Shown here piece by piece: positions 50,656-62,878 of a stretch of DNA of 64,000 nt. A program made the translations under genes and the position numbers. Numbering within the stretch: the stretch's first letter is position 1; each line of letters opens with the position of its first letter. This DNA comes from Cyclina sinensis (Eukaryota > Mollusca > Bivalvia > Venerida > Veneridae): positions 25,716,361-25,780,360 of the forward strand of contig JAAONU010000003.1 in NCBI GenBank assembly GCA_012932295.1, written 5' to 3'. The notes under the pieces were generated by a model. That model did no database searches. It saw only the letters and a program-made list of their open reading frames with translations, and was not told the DNA's origin.

Positions 50656-51984
50656 GCTCAAAGATAATAAATATTTCAAAATTTGCCGACTCCTATATAC
50701 TGTTTCATTCATTCATAAAGTATATTCTCTGAAATATTCTTTTCGAGAAAAGAATCAGTAATATTTTGGTTCCTCCTCGTATGCCAATCAACTTAATAAA
50801 AAAGGGAAATTATAAACGGAAGTTACATATTTTCTAACATTGTCTCATGAAACCCGAGAACTGAATGACTTTGCAACTTTTTCGTTTAATTGATAACTTG
50901 GGTTGTGTCTTTTTTATTTAATTTACACACAATCTTATACTTCTGCTGTATTAAATTGCGTTTTATGGGGTTTGAGAAGCGACAGTGTCTTGAAATAAAT
51001 ATATCATAAAACAAAATGATAGAATTTAAATATGTTTCATGGTGAAGTCCCAAAGTCCCAGTCTCGGTTTTGTCAGCTTGGATGAAAATGTAACAATTTA
51101 CATTTTTTTAAAAATATTTCCCCTGAATAATTACCATGTATTTTTTTCGAAAACTTTATTTACTTTTATGATTCCACGTAGAGATCATATGATTTGTACT
51201 AGATACAAACAAACCTGGCCCCTTATGTATCTTCTGCCAAATTCCGAACAGCTCTAATGGAAAGTGTTCAAAGGTTGATATTTCATATAGAAAACTTGTG
51301 TGAAACAAGTGAATTTGATTCAGCAAGTTATACAAATTTCAAGGGCATCTTTCCGTTAGTTGGAAATAAAAGATTTATTTCTAAAACAGTCACAGGGTTT
51401 TAATATACGTATGAGCCTTACGTCAGAAAGGATACATTTAAACTGCCAATCATCTCTTGGTTAGCCTTTAAGCATATAGTGGACAGCGCACGAGAGATAA
51501 AAACAATAACTTTCATTTCTAGTACCAACTCATAGCTAAGTGGATTAACTGACGAGTGACAATGTTGCGGGCCTGTCTTGCTGGCCTGATTCGAACTTTT
51601 GATTACGTTAAATGAGAACAAATTAAATTATAACGTTAAAAGCTTTATTGAAAATGTTGTACAAATGTCGCAGGTAGCGTCGCTATATATTAATGTTGAA
51701 ATGCAATCAAAGTCTTGTTACTTTTCTTAACTTATAGAAATTTCAATGACACCATATATTACGCCATCGAGGTAGGTGTATACAATATCTCTAAAAATGG
51801 TAATAAATACACGCAAAAGTGTTCACGTTATTTGAAATCAGCACAAACCATTTTGTTGAACGGGACTCCTATCTTATGATTTTAAAACTATTTACCAACT
51901 AGTTAAACGAACAAACGTATTGTAGTACTTTATTTTGATTTGTCAAAGTTAAAAAAGATAAAACATCTAGACAGGATTCTAGTA
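50656..51984. other. Spacer with a possible SINE remnant
   Basis: At 51533-51597 an A-box-like TAGCTAAGTGG and a B-box-like GATTCGAACT stand at the spacing of a long-arm tRNA, possibly a decayed SINE head. Nothing else recognised. Confidence 0.4.
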
Positions 51985-52178
51985 GATAAATGACATAAAG
52001 TGATGTTGTGCAGATAAATGACATAAAGTGATGTTGTGCAGATAAATGACATAAAGTGATGTTGTGCAGATAAATGACATAAAGTGATGTTGTGCAGATA
52101 AATGACATAAAGTGATGTTGTGCAGATAAATGACATAAAGTGATGTTGTGCAGATAAATGACATAAAGTGATGTTGTG
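51985..52178. repeat. 28-bp minisatellite, 7 nearly identical copies
   Basis: The unit begins GATAAATGACATAAAGTGAT and ends GTTGTGCA. Copies are essentially identical, suggesting recent expansion. The unit is not a multiple of three, so overlapping minus-strand frames cycle through the same peptide; no gene is inferred. It is unrelated to the 28-bp array at 17594. Confidence 0.97.
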
Positions 52179-53080
52179 GCAAATGAAAAAAAAAACTTCA
52201 GGCAATTAACAGCATATAACTTTGTAATATTACAGCGTATAACTCAAACGTGTTATAAGCTTTCTTAAACAAAATAATTGGAACATTTTAAAAGCCTGAA
52301 ATTATTTTAAGCGAAATACTAAAAGAACAGTTTTAGGTGGAGGACGATTTTTAATACAATTCTGATTTTCAGACAAACGAATTGTCCAAATATTGCATTA
52401 TCCGTTAATTGTTATTTGCTTTTACAGATCATCATATCAACATCTTTTGATAGATATATACGTTCATAACCTTGTAAACCCTACACAATATTTTACAATT
52501 ATCCAGTGTAAAAGGTCAAATTTCACATTTATAACATTTCAACTCGCTGCCAGATTTCTGAAAACCGATATTCACAACTCCTTTGATGTATTTGAAAGTT
52601 GACTATACAAAAAAGTAATCAACTGTTTAGTTCGTTTAGAACTTACGCATCGCCATCAATTTTTAGACTGACCCAAATAGCATGCTGTGAAGTTGATATT
52701 CTTGTAACCATGATTTTTGCCCTTGTTGAGTGATGGAACCCGTCAAACCCCACAGATAGAGGTAAGAGATAATAACCCTTCGGAGACAGTCCACTCGGCG
52801 AAGAAATTGCTGTGTAACAGAGGATAAGATTAATGAAAATAGTTAACGCTAAAGGCGAAAGAATGTCACCTTTGATCACATCAGCACACATTGAAAAGTC
52901 TCGTTAACAACCGTGCATTGTTTCGGTAGGGACATGGCAGTGAACTTTAACACTCTATCATGAATATAATTCAATAGCGCTAAAACATTTTCGCGCTAAA
53001 AAACGCATCCTGCAACAACGACAGGAAGAAAGTGTATGATTGTAAAGTACATAGGTAGAAGAGACATGGTCGCGACGAGG
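52179..53080. other. Non-coding spacer
   Basis: No gene recognised. The minus frame at 52643-52891 is discussed among the rejected items. Confidence 0.5.
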
Positions 53081-53240
53081 CTCATGAGCCTGTATATGAT
53101 AAAACAGGATGTCTCATGAACCTATATATGATAAAACAGGATGGCTCATAAACCTATATATGATAAAACAGGATGTCTCATGAACCTATATATGATAAAA
53201 CTTGATGTCTCACGAACCTATATATGATAAAACTGGATCT
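53081..53240. repeat. 32-bp minisatellite, 5 copies
   Basis: The unit contains CTCATGAACCTATATATGAT and then AAAACAGGATGT. Starts at 53081, 53113, 53145, 53177 and 53209. Confidence 0.96.
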
Positions 53241-55416
53241 GAGAAAGTTGTTATATTTTACAGTGTTATAAGATACTGATTAATGGCTTTTTCGCAGCAA
53301 GAGGTTCGTATCTCTCTATTTCCACTTTACTTGATTTAAGCTGACCAAATTAAATCAAGAACTTAGGGGGGCTATGGCGCATCTGAAACACACAGGCTCG
53401 GATGTATGTAGTATGCAGGATGGTGTTCACATTTCACTTGACAATGGATTAACGAAGTTTACATAAAAAGAGAGTTTCAGATTAGGAAGGTTCAGAGGAA
53501 TATTCTCTAAAGTAAAAATATCAATAGAATATAACTTAAATATATAATATAAAGGTTATTAGACAATCATTTATGGATCATCGTCATAAAATCATGATCA
53601 CATATACAAAGCACACAACAATATTCATCAAACAATAAATGCATAATTCATATGAGTGTTTATAAAATGGCATTATCTGGTAATATGGCTATATATAGAG
53701 ATAAAAGTTCTGAGTTCTAAACCATAAAGAAGTTATACAAGTATTTTTATGCAAATTTTATTTATAGGAAACCAGAACTCATTATGTTGTATCAAATAAC
53801 AGCATTGCCCAATCAACAAACCACCTTAACAAATGCAAACTATTTTTATATACTATTTATTTATATTCCCAGCATGCACTTTTATATCGCATTTTTACAG
53901 TTGTAATCAGTTCTTTCCTTTATTGCTGGGATGTGGCACGTCAAAGGATGAAATTTAAAGAAGATATAATTTTTCCTTTCATTACATTTACTCAAATTTC
54001 TATTTCTATTCTTAATTTATATTATACATTTTTTATAAGGTCTGAAAAAATACATCCAGATTTGCACGATCATGAACTGCATTAATTGTAACTTTATATG
54101 TGATATGAAGAATTATTTATCAACCTACGGGTTTCTGTCCAATGCATTTGCATTTTGCACAACAAGATCCCTTCTTTAGTTTTAATTAATTTCTACTTCA
54201 ATGTATTGGCTAACAAGGGCTCCACTTTGTAAACATATAAATCCGTTCTGTATTAAGTTTAGTATTTATTTAATTGATCATGATTAGAGTTTCGGATCGT
54301 CTTTGATGTGAATTTCTTTATCCCAGTGCTAAGTTACATTGTCTCTGGTTTAAATACATTTTGTCTGACGCACGATTAGCCTCGCTTTTAATGGATCATT
54401 ATCTTGAACCCAGAGGTGGGTAACAAACATTTTTAAAACACAATAACTTTATATAATAGGTCTAGACTCTTTTATTTTATGACCCTTTCTCTTCAAAGAG
54501 AAAAATAATGATCGACTTTGATATCAATTAAAATCGCTGTAAAGCTTTCCTTTCGATAAAATGGATTTTACGCCATTTTAAATTGGTTGAAACACTTTGT
54601 CATCAAAATTCAAAATTCAGTGGGGTCTCGAGATTTAAAAAGGTCTGTCGTCACTGACTGAATGGATCGATGACTGGACTGTATAAGGGATATATAATAT
54701 AAATAGCAGCTAAATAATAACTGACGAAACGAGACAAAGGGCTCTCGGACATTTTGTTTTAATACTAAAATAAACTGAATTTAACATCAGCGAATAACAA
54801 TGCTCCTCCTCTTCAAAATCAAAGTTGAAGTAAGATATTGATAGCCTCAATATTGCCCTTCATAAAAATGCCTATTTTGTATAAAATTTCTTAATGACCA
54901 TTACCACAGCAACATTTTTTGGAGACAGTTCCTCTCCATAATGTATGTCTTCTCCATCATATAAAAATGATGATACCTGAATTAACCGCAACGTTGAATG
55001 ATATTTATTATAGCTTTGTAAAGAGGTGAGATATATTCTAAAGGTATAGATTTTTAAATATTAATATACTGCCAATCGGAACTTAGATAGAATATAATGT
55101 CAAATTTGGGTACGTGACATTATTTTAAGAAATATCAGTTTTGCGCGTCATGTTACTTTTCAACATGATTCAATGTCGTATTTCTTCTATGTATGAAGCT
55201 GAAATTTTCAGACAAAGATCCTGGGAAATTTTTCGTAAAAAATAAGTAAAAATTCCCAAAATTATGTCCGAGTTCCCTTTTTCTCGTGTCGTAAGTCATA
55301 TTGAGATATGTGTTTCAACTTCATCTGACATATAATACTTCAAAAAAACTATTTCATAGGCCTTGTCAAGTTTTTGTAAGGAAAAATAAAATACAAAAAT
55401 GTACCATAACTTACAT
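53241..55416. other. Non-coding spacer, nothing recognised
   Basis: AT-rich; no open frame, tandem array or element with defined ends seen. Confidence 0.5.
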
Positions 55417-55706
55417 TGCTCACCATCAAACGTGAATTACATGTTTATGTTTGCTTCTCATCAAACGAGATTTACATGTAAATGTTTGCTCCCCATCAAA
55501 CGAGATTTACATGTAAATGTTTGCTCCACATCAAACAAAATTTCCATGTAAATATTTGCTTCCCTTCAAACGAGATTTACATGTAAATGTTTTCTCCACA
55601 TCAAACAAAATTTACATGTATATGTTTGCTCCCCATCAAACAGAATTTACAGGTAAATGTTTTCTCCCCATCAAAACGAGATTTCTATGTTTATGTTTTC
55701 TCACCA
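55417..55706. repeat. 35-bp minisatellite, about 8 copies
   Basis: The unit contains ATCAAACGAGATTTACATGT and then AAATGTTTGCTCCCC. Starts at 55460 and 55495 give the period. Outer copies are more diverged. Two plus-strand frames across it are artefacts. Confidence 0.95.
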
Positions 55707-56463
55707 TCTTGGTTTTTTTTCTTCAGCTTTAGACAGCTTTCGTACGCGGCACAATATGTACTAGGAAGAAAATACAGAAATGAAATTTTAGTTTTACCCA
55801 TTAAAATTATTTAAATTTCGAGGAGTTTGTTCTATGTTTAAGTTTCTTAAATCAGTTACTACTATAGTTTTGTTCTTTTCGTTGCCTTGCAGGTATTGTT
55901 GAGCTGAAACACACCTATACTGCATGCATAACACTTAGAGTGTCAACACAGTGTGTTAGCTCATAATAATGCTAAGAAAAAGTAACGCGCCTTTCTTTTT
56001 TCTCACAGTATATAAACAATCAGAAGATAAGCTGAAGAAATATATCAAGTCTTGGGTATAAAGCTTGAAAAAGATATAACCACCGCAGGGGCAGAAAATT
56101 CGTCAAAAGTCAAATCTGTTTAACAAAAGCAGACGTATTGTTCAAGTACGAGATATAATTTTTCATAATTGCGTGTTTAAGGAGTGCAAGATTAACGCAT
56201 ATTAAGTGAAGCATTTTCGGCTTAAGTATTTGATATCACGATAGACATATAAAATTGACAATCAATGGTTGATCTTTGCTATGATTTTTGACAGCCTGTC
56301 ATACAACAGGCATGTCAAGTTGTGTCTTAATCTAAGCTTGGGTTTTGGTTATATTTCTATCTTTTATACTTTTAAGAGATTTTTACCTGAAAGGATACGC
56401 GACTCTTTCGAAACTATTCCTCTGAAAAACTACGTGCCACCAGTGCGTTTGTAACTTTAAACA
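55707..56463. other. Non-coding spacer
   Basis: Nothing recognised; the short frame at 56269-56454 has no known domain. Confidence 0.5.
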
Positions 56464-56782
56464 ATTTTGGGACTGCCTCATGCTGAATCTGGTGTTGCGA
56501 TAATTGCTTGCATCGATTAAAATACTATTGTGCAGGGTCACATATAGGTCCGTTCACTGTTCCTTATAAATAACTTGAAAAAAACTTTGGGACTGCCTTA
56601 AGTTTAATCTGGTGTTGCGGTAATTGCTTGCATCGATTAAAATACTATTGTGCAGGGTCACATATAGGTCCATTTATTAAAAAAAACAACAACAACAACA
56701 ACGTTGGGACTGCCTTATGTTGAATCTGGTGTTGCGATATTTGTTTGTATCGATTAAAAAACTATTGTGCAGGGTTACATAT
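56464..56782. repeat. 120-bp tandem triplication
   Basis: Three copies starting near 56464, 56584 and 56702, each containing GGGACTGCCT, AATCTGGTGTTGCG and ACTATTGTGCAGGGT. The second copy ends in an (AAC)n run that replaces the tail seen in the first. Confidence 0.93.
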
Positions 56783-57920
56783 TGTATTGTCTAAGGGGAA
56801 TTCTATGATCGACGTTTGTCTGTGGTCCGTCGTCAACAATTTAGTCTGTTACCACTCCAGAGGTCACATTCATGATACAGCTGTGAATAACTTTGAAAGG
56901 GGACTGGCGTATTATCTTAATTACGAAGAAAATTAATATGTCTTTCATCAACAACTGTTAGTTCTTCGAAAATGTTTCGTGACTATTTTCTTTCTAATTT
57001 GGCGTAATAATGCTTAGAAAACGGTCGCCATGAGCAGATATTTGAATTAGGTCTTACCTGTTCTGATGCTATGAAATGAGTCAGTAGATGATGCAAGTGA
57101 ATCAAGATTTTCGAAGTATGAAACAGTCGTAAATACTGATTAAAATCAGTTTTAATCGCTTTGCACTTTTTAATGTTAACGTTTCTGCTATAAAATAATA
57201 CAGAATATCTTCTGAGTGCTTCCCACCTAACTGCGAGCAAGATTTAAGAGACGAGGTCTTTGTTTTTATCAAAATATTTGATGGAAAAACAACTTAAAGT
57301 ATTTTTATGGTTTTGTATTGCGATGTGTAAGATTTTGACTTCAATTTTGTTGAATAGCACGTGTAAGCTTATCATGTTAACATACTTCTGCCGTGGCCAA
57401 GTGACTACCATGGCTGGTCAAGTGACTAACGTAGCAAAATAGCAAAAAGGCATTGCTTCGGTAATATATAGAATATCACAATGAAAGTCCTTTCAAGAAA
57501 ATAATTACATAAAATTTTTACATGTTCATCACTTTTAAAATTATCATGAATTTTTATACTTCTGATACTGATTTGAATTATAATAATGATGATAATTATA
57601 ATTGTGATATTTATCATAATAATTATGCTTAGTGTGTAATCGTTTGAAAATTTAGTTATCAATATTTCTATTATTTCTATCATAATGATTATCATGCCTG
57701 AGTAAAGTATTGTTATCATTATCTTTTTATTATTAGTAGTATTACTATTATCATTCCTGCCTTTATATGCTTTCAGTGTGGCAGTATATACAATTTAATA
57801 TACAAGTCTTTTGTAATTCAATTATGAATGGCTATGTACAATATTGTATACCCTTATAATGATTTATGATACATGTATTGTACATTAATGAGACTATAAT
57901 TATTAATAATGATAATTTCA
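56783..57920. other. Spacer ending in low-complexity AT sequence
   Basis: 57540-57740 is rich in ATT, ATG and TTATCAT words. No gene recognised. Confidence 0.5.
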
Positions 57921-57933
57921 TGTCTATGTGAAG

Positions 57934-58512
57934 ATAGCAGAATAACTGAACAACTCCAGCAGAACACAAAAAAGAGCAGAACAACTCCAGCAGAACACCA
58001 AACTAGTAGATCATCTCCAGCAGAATAGCAGAACAACTCCAGCAGAATAGCAGAATAGTAGATCAACTCCAGCAGAATAGCAGAATAGTAGATCAACTCC
58101 ATTAGAATAACAGAACAACCCCAGCAGAATAGCAGGACAACTCCAGCAGAATAGCAGTATAGCAGAACAACTCCAGCAGAATAGCAGAATAGTAGAACAA
58201 CTCCAGCAGAATAACAGAACAACCCCAGCAGAATAGCAGAACAACTCCAACAGAATAGCAGAATAGCAGAACAACTCCAGCAGAATAGCAGAATAGTAGA
58301 TCAACTCCATTAGAATAACAGAACAACCCCAGCAGAATAGCAGAATAGTAGATCAACTCCATTAGAATAACAGAACAACCCCAGCAGAATAGCAGGACAA
58401 CTCCAGCAGAATAGCAGGATAGTAGAACAACCCCAGCAGAATTGCAGAATAGTAGAACAACTCCACTAGAATAGCAGAATAGTAGAACAACCCTAGCAGA
58501 ATAGCAGAACAA
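57934..58512. repeat. Left minisatellite arm
   Basis: Built from GCAGAACAACTCCAGCAGAA and ATAGCAGA words in 22- and 30-base units. It is the reverse complement of the array at 59443-60785. Three long minus-strand frames run through it and are repeat artefacts. Confidence 0.95.
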
Positions 58513-58610
58513 CATTCAGAAAGGCAAAAAGTCTAAATGAGTTCGCTACCTATGTTTGCTAACGTTTGTCTGTCCCTTCCCCTGTCTGTCCGTCCGGCTG
58601 TCCAGAATCT

Positions 58611-59345
58611 GGATCCTTCGATTATCTGAAGACCTTATCAGTTAAGTTGATGAAACTTTGTAAATGAATAAATCTCAACATGGAGGTTATGCAAGTCACT
58701 TTGATGTTTTTCCTCGAATCAAAATTGTGGTTGCAAACGGAAATAGTAAAATTCTTGCTTTAACAGATTGGTCCATTGATAACATAGGAAGTATACGAGC
58801 TAGATGTATGAAAATTAGTATATAAATAGATGTCAATAAGAGATTTTGTAACTTAGTTTTTTTTTGTTTTGATCAAAATTGCGGATGCTATGTGGTATTA
58901 TAAATAGTCAAAATCTGGCTTTAACAAATGGATTCTTTGATAACCTAAGAAGTTTATGAGCTAGGTTAATGAAAATTAATATGTAAATAGATAGCAATAT
59001 GGAGGTCATGCACTTTACTTTGTTTTCTTCCTCTGGTCGAACTTCTGTTTCGTGCAGTTACTTGTATAATCTCCATATTGTCGACTATTCACGTACTAAT
59101 TTTCATTTTCTTTCTTGTATACTTCTTGAGTCATGAAAGGATCCATTTGTTAAATCAAGATTTTGACAATATGCGTTTCCATAACAACCACAGTTTTGTA
59201 CCGAGGATCAAAACAAAGTGACTTGCATAACCTCCATGCTGCCATATATCATTTTCCAAGTTTCATCAACTTGACTTATACGATTTTTATGTTATTGCAG
59301 AATACATATTTATGGACAGGCGCACGGACAAATAATAGACGGAAA
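58611..59345. repeat. Core of the foldback-like element
   Basis: Three diverged direct copies of about 155-160 bases (near 58611, 58766 and 58928), each with GAT.A.CT.A.AAG, a GATGAAA/ATGAAAATTA segment and CTTTAACA. They are followed from about 59110 by an inverted copy containing AGTTTCATCAACTTGACTTA. A GTCTGTCCGTCCGG stretch marks the left shoulder, a GACGGAAAAACAGACGG stretch the right. Confidence 0.75.
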
Positions 59346-59442
59346 AACAGACGGATCGCAACATCAGTAGATGACTGAAAACTCAATAAGGTTTTTTTTG
59401 TCTTTTTGAATGTTTTTCTGTAATTCTGTCAGTCTAATATCC

Positions 59443-60785
59443 TTCTAGAGCTGTTCTGCCATTCTGCCTATCCTGCTAGAGTTGTTCTGCTATTCTGCTA
59501 TCCTGCTAGAGCAAATCTGCCATTCTGCTATTCTGCTAAAGTTGTTCTGCTATTCTACTGGAGTTGTTCTGCTATCCTGCTAGAGCTGTTCTGCCATTTT
59601 GCTATTCTGCTAGAGTTGTTCTGATATTCTGCTTGGGTTGTTCTGCTATTCTGCTGGAGTTGTTCTGCTATTCTGTAGGAGTTCTTCTGCTATTCTGCTC
59701 GAGTTGTTTTGCTATTCTGCTATCCTGCTAGAGTTGTTCTGCCATTCTGCTACTCTGCTAGAGTTGTTCTGCTATTCTGCCATCCTGCTAGAGCTGTTCT
59801 GCCATTCTGCTATTCTGCTAGAGTTGTTCTGCTATTCTGCCATCCTGCTAGAGCTGTTCTGCCATTCTGCTAGAGTTGTTCTGCTATTCTGCTACTCTGC
59901 TAGAGTTGTTCTGCTATTCTGCCATCCTGCTAGAGTTGTTCTGCCATTCTGCTAGAGTTGTTCTGCCATTCTGCTAGAGTTGTTCTGCTATTCTGCTAGA
60001 GTTGTTCTGCTATTCTGCCATCCTGCTAGAGTTGTTCTGCCATCCTGCTAGAGTTGTTATGCCATTCTGCTACTCTGCTAGAGTTGTTCTGCTATTCTGC
60101 CATCCTGCTAGAGCTGTTCTGCCATTCTGCTATTCTGCTAAAGTTGTTCTGCTATTCTACTGGAGTTGTTTTGCTATTCTGCTAGAGTTGTTCTGCTATT
60201 CTGCTATCCTGCTAGAGCTGTTCTCCCATTCTGCTATTATGCTAAAGTTGTTCTGCTATTCTACTGGAGTTGTTTTGCCATTATGCTAGAGTTGTTCTGC
60301 TATTCTGCTATCCTGCTAGAGCAAATCTGCCATTCTGCTATTCTGCTAGAGTTGTTCTGCTATTCTACTGGAGTTGTTTTGCTATTCTGCTAGAGTTGTT
60401 CTGCTATTCTGCTATCCTGCTAGAGCTGTTCTCCCATTCTGCTATTCTGCTAAAGTTGTTCTGCTATTCTGCTGGAGTTGTTCTGCTATTCTGCTAGAGT
60501 TTTTCTGTAATACTGCTGGAGTTGTTCTGCTATTCTGCTGGAGTTGTTCTGCTATCCTGCTGGAGTTGTTCTGCTAACTGCTGGAGTTATTCTGCTATTC
60601 TGCTGGATTTGTTCTGCTATTCTGCTTGAGTTGTTCTGCTATTCTACTGGAGTTGTTTTGCCATTCTGCTGGAGTTGTTCTGCTATTCTGCTGGAGTTGT
60701 TCTGCTATTCTGCTCGAGTTGTTCTGCTATTCTGCTTGAGTTGTTCTGCTTTTCTGCTGGAGGTGTACTGCTATACTGCTATTTT
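59443..60785. repeat. Right minisatellite arm
   Basis: Units are AGTTGTTCTGCTATTCTGCT plus AG (22 bases), or the same with an extra 8-base CTATCCTG step (30 bases). About 50 units. Larger blocks also recur, for example the segments beginning near 60170, 60270 and 60374 repeat with a period near 104 bases. Open frames here are artefacts. Confidence 0.95.
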
Positions 60786-60802
60786 GCTAACTTCACACAG
60801 AT

Positions 60803-62878
60803 TTATTCATACTTATGATTTATTGACACCCTAAAACATTTAAACATTCAATCGCCAATGCTGGTCTTCTCTTAATGAAACAAGTATTTAAAGATGAAAG
60901 GGTAGGGGAAATGCAACGTGTGCTTATTCACACGGGTAACACGGAATTGTGAAGTTTTAATACACATATCTTGTTAGCTCTTTTTAGGTTTTCAAAGGAA
61001 AACTCAGATCCCAGGTATACTAAAATATACCTTGTTACAAATACCTACGATCCATTGAACAAAGCTTGCATTCTTTCCCAGTCCGTTTTGTGACAGGCAT
61101 GCAAAAATCCTAATTGCTTTTGAATAGAGAGATAGTCTTTCACTTTAATACGATTTTGAATCACTCATTGAAAAGTGTTGCTTTTAAATCTTAGTGATCT
61201 ATCAAATGCTTGATGACATTCCGGTTTCCAAAGGGTAACCTTCACAAAAAACGTGGATACATACCTTAAGAATGTTATGCTAAAAACACATTACTGCGCC
61301 TGTCGCGGATTACCTTAATCTCATTTAAACTTCATTAAGAAAGTATTATTTTCATCAAGTAAAGTAAGAATAATAGTTTTCTTTCTTTACTCAGTTTCAA
61401 AGGAGCGCTTTAAAAAAAAAGAACTGATATGAGTAAAATGGTAGCTAAATATAGATGTAGATGTCGCCGGCAGATAACGACAGAATCATTTCGTTTGATT
61501 TAATTTAATGAATTAAAGTCTCCACACTAAGCTGCAATTGTTGTTGCTCTCTACTTACGTCATCAAAATGTGATAACAGATCCTCACGCGATCATCTACG
61601 TGCAATTAAAGGTACAAAGGCTGTGCGAAACTTTTGCCACTAGAATGGTATTCTCAATGAACAATTTAAAATAGTGTGCATTTATACATTAAGTAATGAA
61701 CATCTACCATTTAGGGACAGATCATTAAGAATCTGTTAATTAGAAAGAAGAATGTCTTAGAAGGTGTAGTCCGCCATTTTGAATTTCTTGCTTCTGTCAA
61801 CGTATCTAAAGAAAAACAGCTGTGATAAAATGTTGTGAACAAAGAATAAAGATTTTGATATTATGCCTTTTTCAAATCAAATTGAAAGCTCGATGTTGGT
61901 AAATGTGAGCTTATTCAGTGCAAACTTTTGTTACGCAGCATATATTTTCTTAAATTTTAGTCGTGAAAAAATTTCTGAAAACAAGATTTTGACCTAACTA
62001 ATTTACGCGTTACATTGCTTACTTTACATAGGGTAAGTATAAATCAAAACAACATATAAATCACTTTGATATCAAAGGCCAATCAATTAGTCCAATAATT
62101 CTTAATTCGTTCATATTTGCTATGATGATACAGGGGCTATCAAGGAGTCAATGACAGTTCGTTGATAGCCGGTACGGCCCACGGCGATAACGAACACGAT
62201 ATGTATTTAGAACAATGGTAACGTGCACGGTATTTAACCAAGACAATGGTACCAGCGAGGGGAATTAATTCGGTACAAAAAATTGTCAGTCTAGTCACAT
62301 TATAACTTTTTTATCCTTTTTGATATCAAACTAAAATGCATGGCAAATTTAGTATTATTTCAGAATTAACTGGGCCACACGACTGTTGTGTTAAGATAGC
62401 ATTGTTTTAAGTCAAACAGGCGTACTGACTTTGCTGATTTAATAGATGTCAAACACTGGATGATTCGGTATTATTAAATTGCGATTTGAAATAATACTTT
62501 ATTTTGAAAGAGTCGCTAATTTCAAAATGCAGATCACCAGAAGTACAAATTCTTTGTTTTCAGACGACAGAATTTTATATATGCTATATACTTAACCTTG
62601 GAAAGTCAAATATAGATATTGTAATGATAGTACATTGTATAACAATTTCAGACATGTTGAGTTTTCTTTTACTTTTTATCCTCTTGAAGAAAAACGAGCA
62701 AAATGAAAATATACGTAAAGACTTAGTGAATTCGTTTGAAGAATAATTCCTGAATTCTTTGAAGTAGAAACGTCTGCTATAAAATATTATATACAGCCTA
62801 TCAATTATATCATTTCTAAACTTTAGAACAAGTGACTTATTTCGATACAAATAATATTCACTTGAAGATCGTATGAGT
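60803..62878. other. Non-coding spacer, nothing recognised
   Basis: AT-rich. Small frames at 62504-62746 and 62584-62850 overlap on opposite strands and have no family features. Confidence 0.5.

Larger units (their letters stand above)
57921..60802. mobile_element. Foldback-like element with minisatellite arms
   Basis: The left edge reads TCTATGTGAAGATAGCAGAA; the right edge, reverse-complemented, reads TCTGTGTGAAGTTAGCAAAA. Inside these edges lie opposed arrays of one minisatellite (57934-58512 and 59443-60785). The inner core is also inverted: a 25-base stretch at 58679-58703 recurs as its exact reverse complement at 59214-59238. Opposed minisatellite arms around a non-coding core match the structure of Foldback-type transposons. 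No transposase is seen, so it would be non-autonomous. Target-site duplications were not established. Confidence 0.65.

Noticed and set aside
51899..52205. Histidine/cysteine-rich minus-strand frames
   Set aside because: The same 28-bp unit read in successive frames; not a protein signal.
52643..52891. Minus-strand frame with KGDILSPLALTIFIN, faintly like the GD.LSP.LF..FIN motif of non-LTR reverse transcriptases
   Set aside because: Only one motif-length match; no catalytic YADD or other blocks follow, and no flanking element structure. At best a tiny fossil.
57854..58515. Three overlapping minus-strand frames rich in CYSAGVVLLF
   Set aside because: They lie wholly in the minisatellite arm, several frames are open at once, and the peptide is only the translated repeat.
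59638..60834. Six plus-strand frames of CYSAILLELF-type repeats
   Set aside because: Translation of the opposite minisatellite arm; no start context, domain or splice support.
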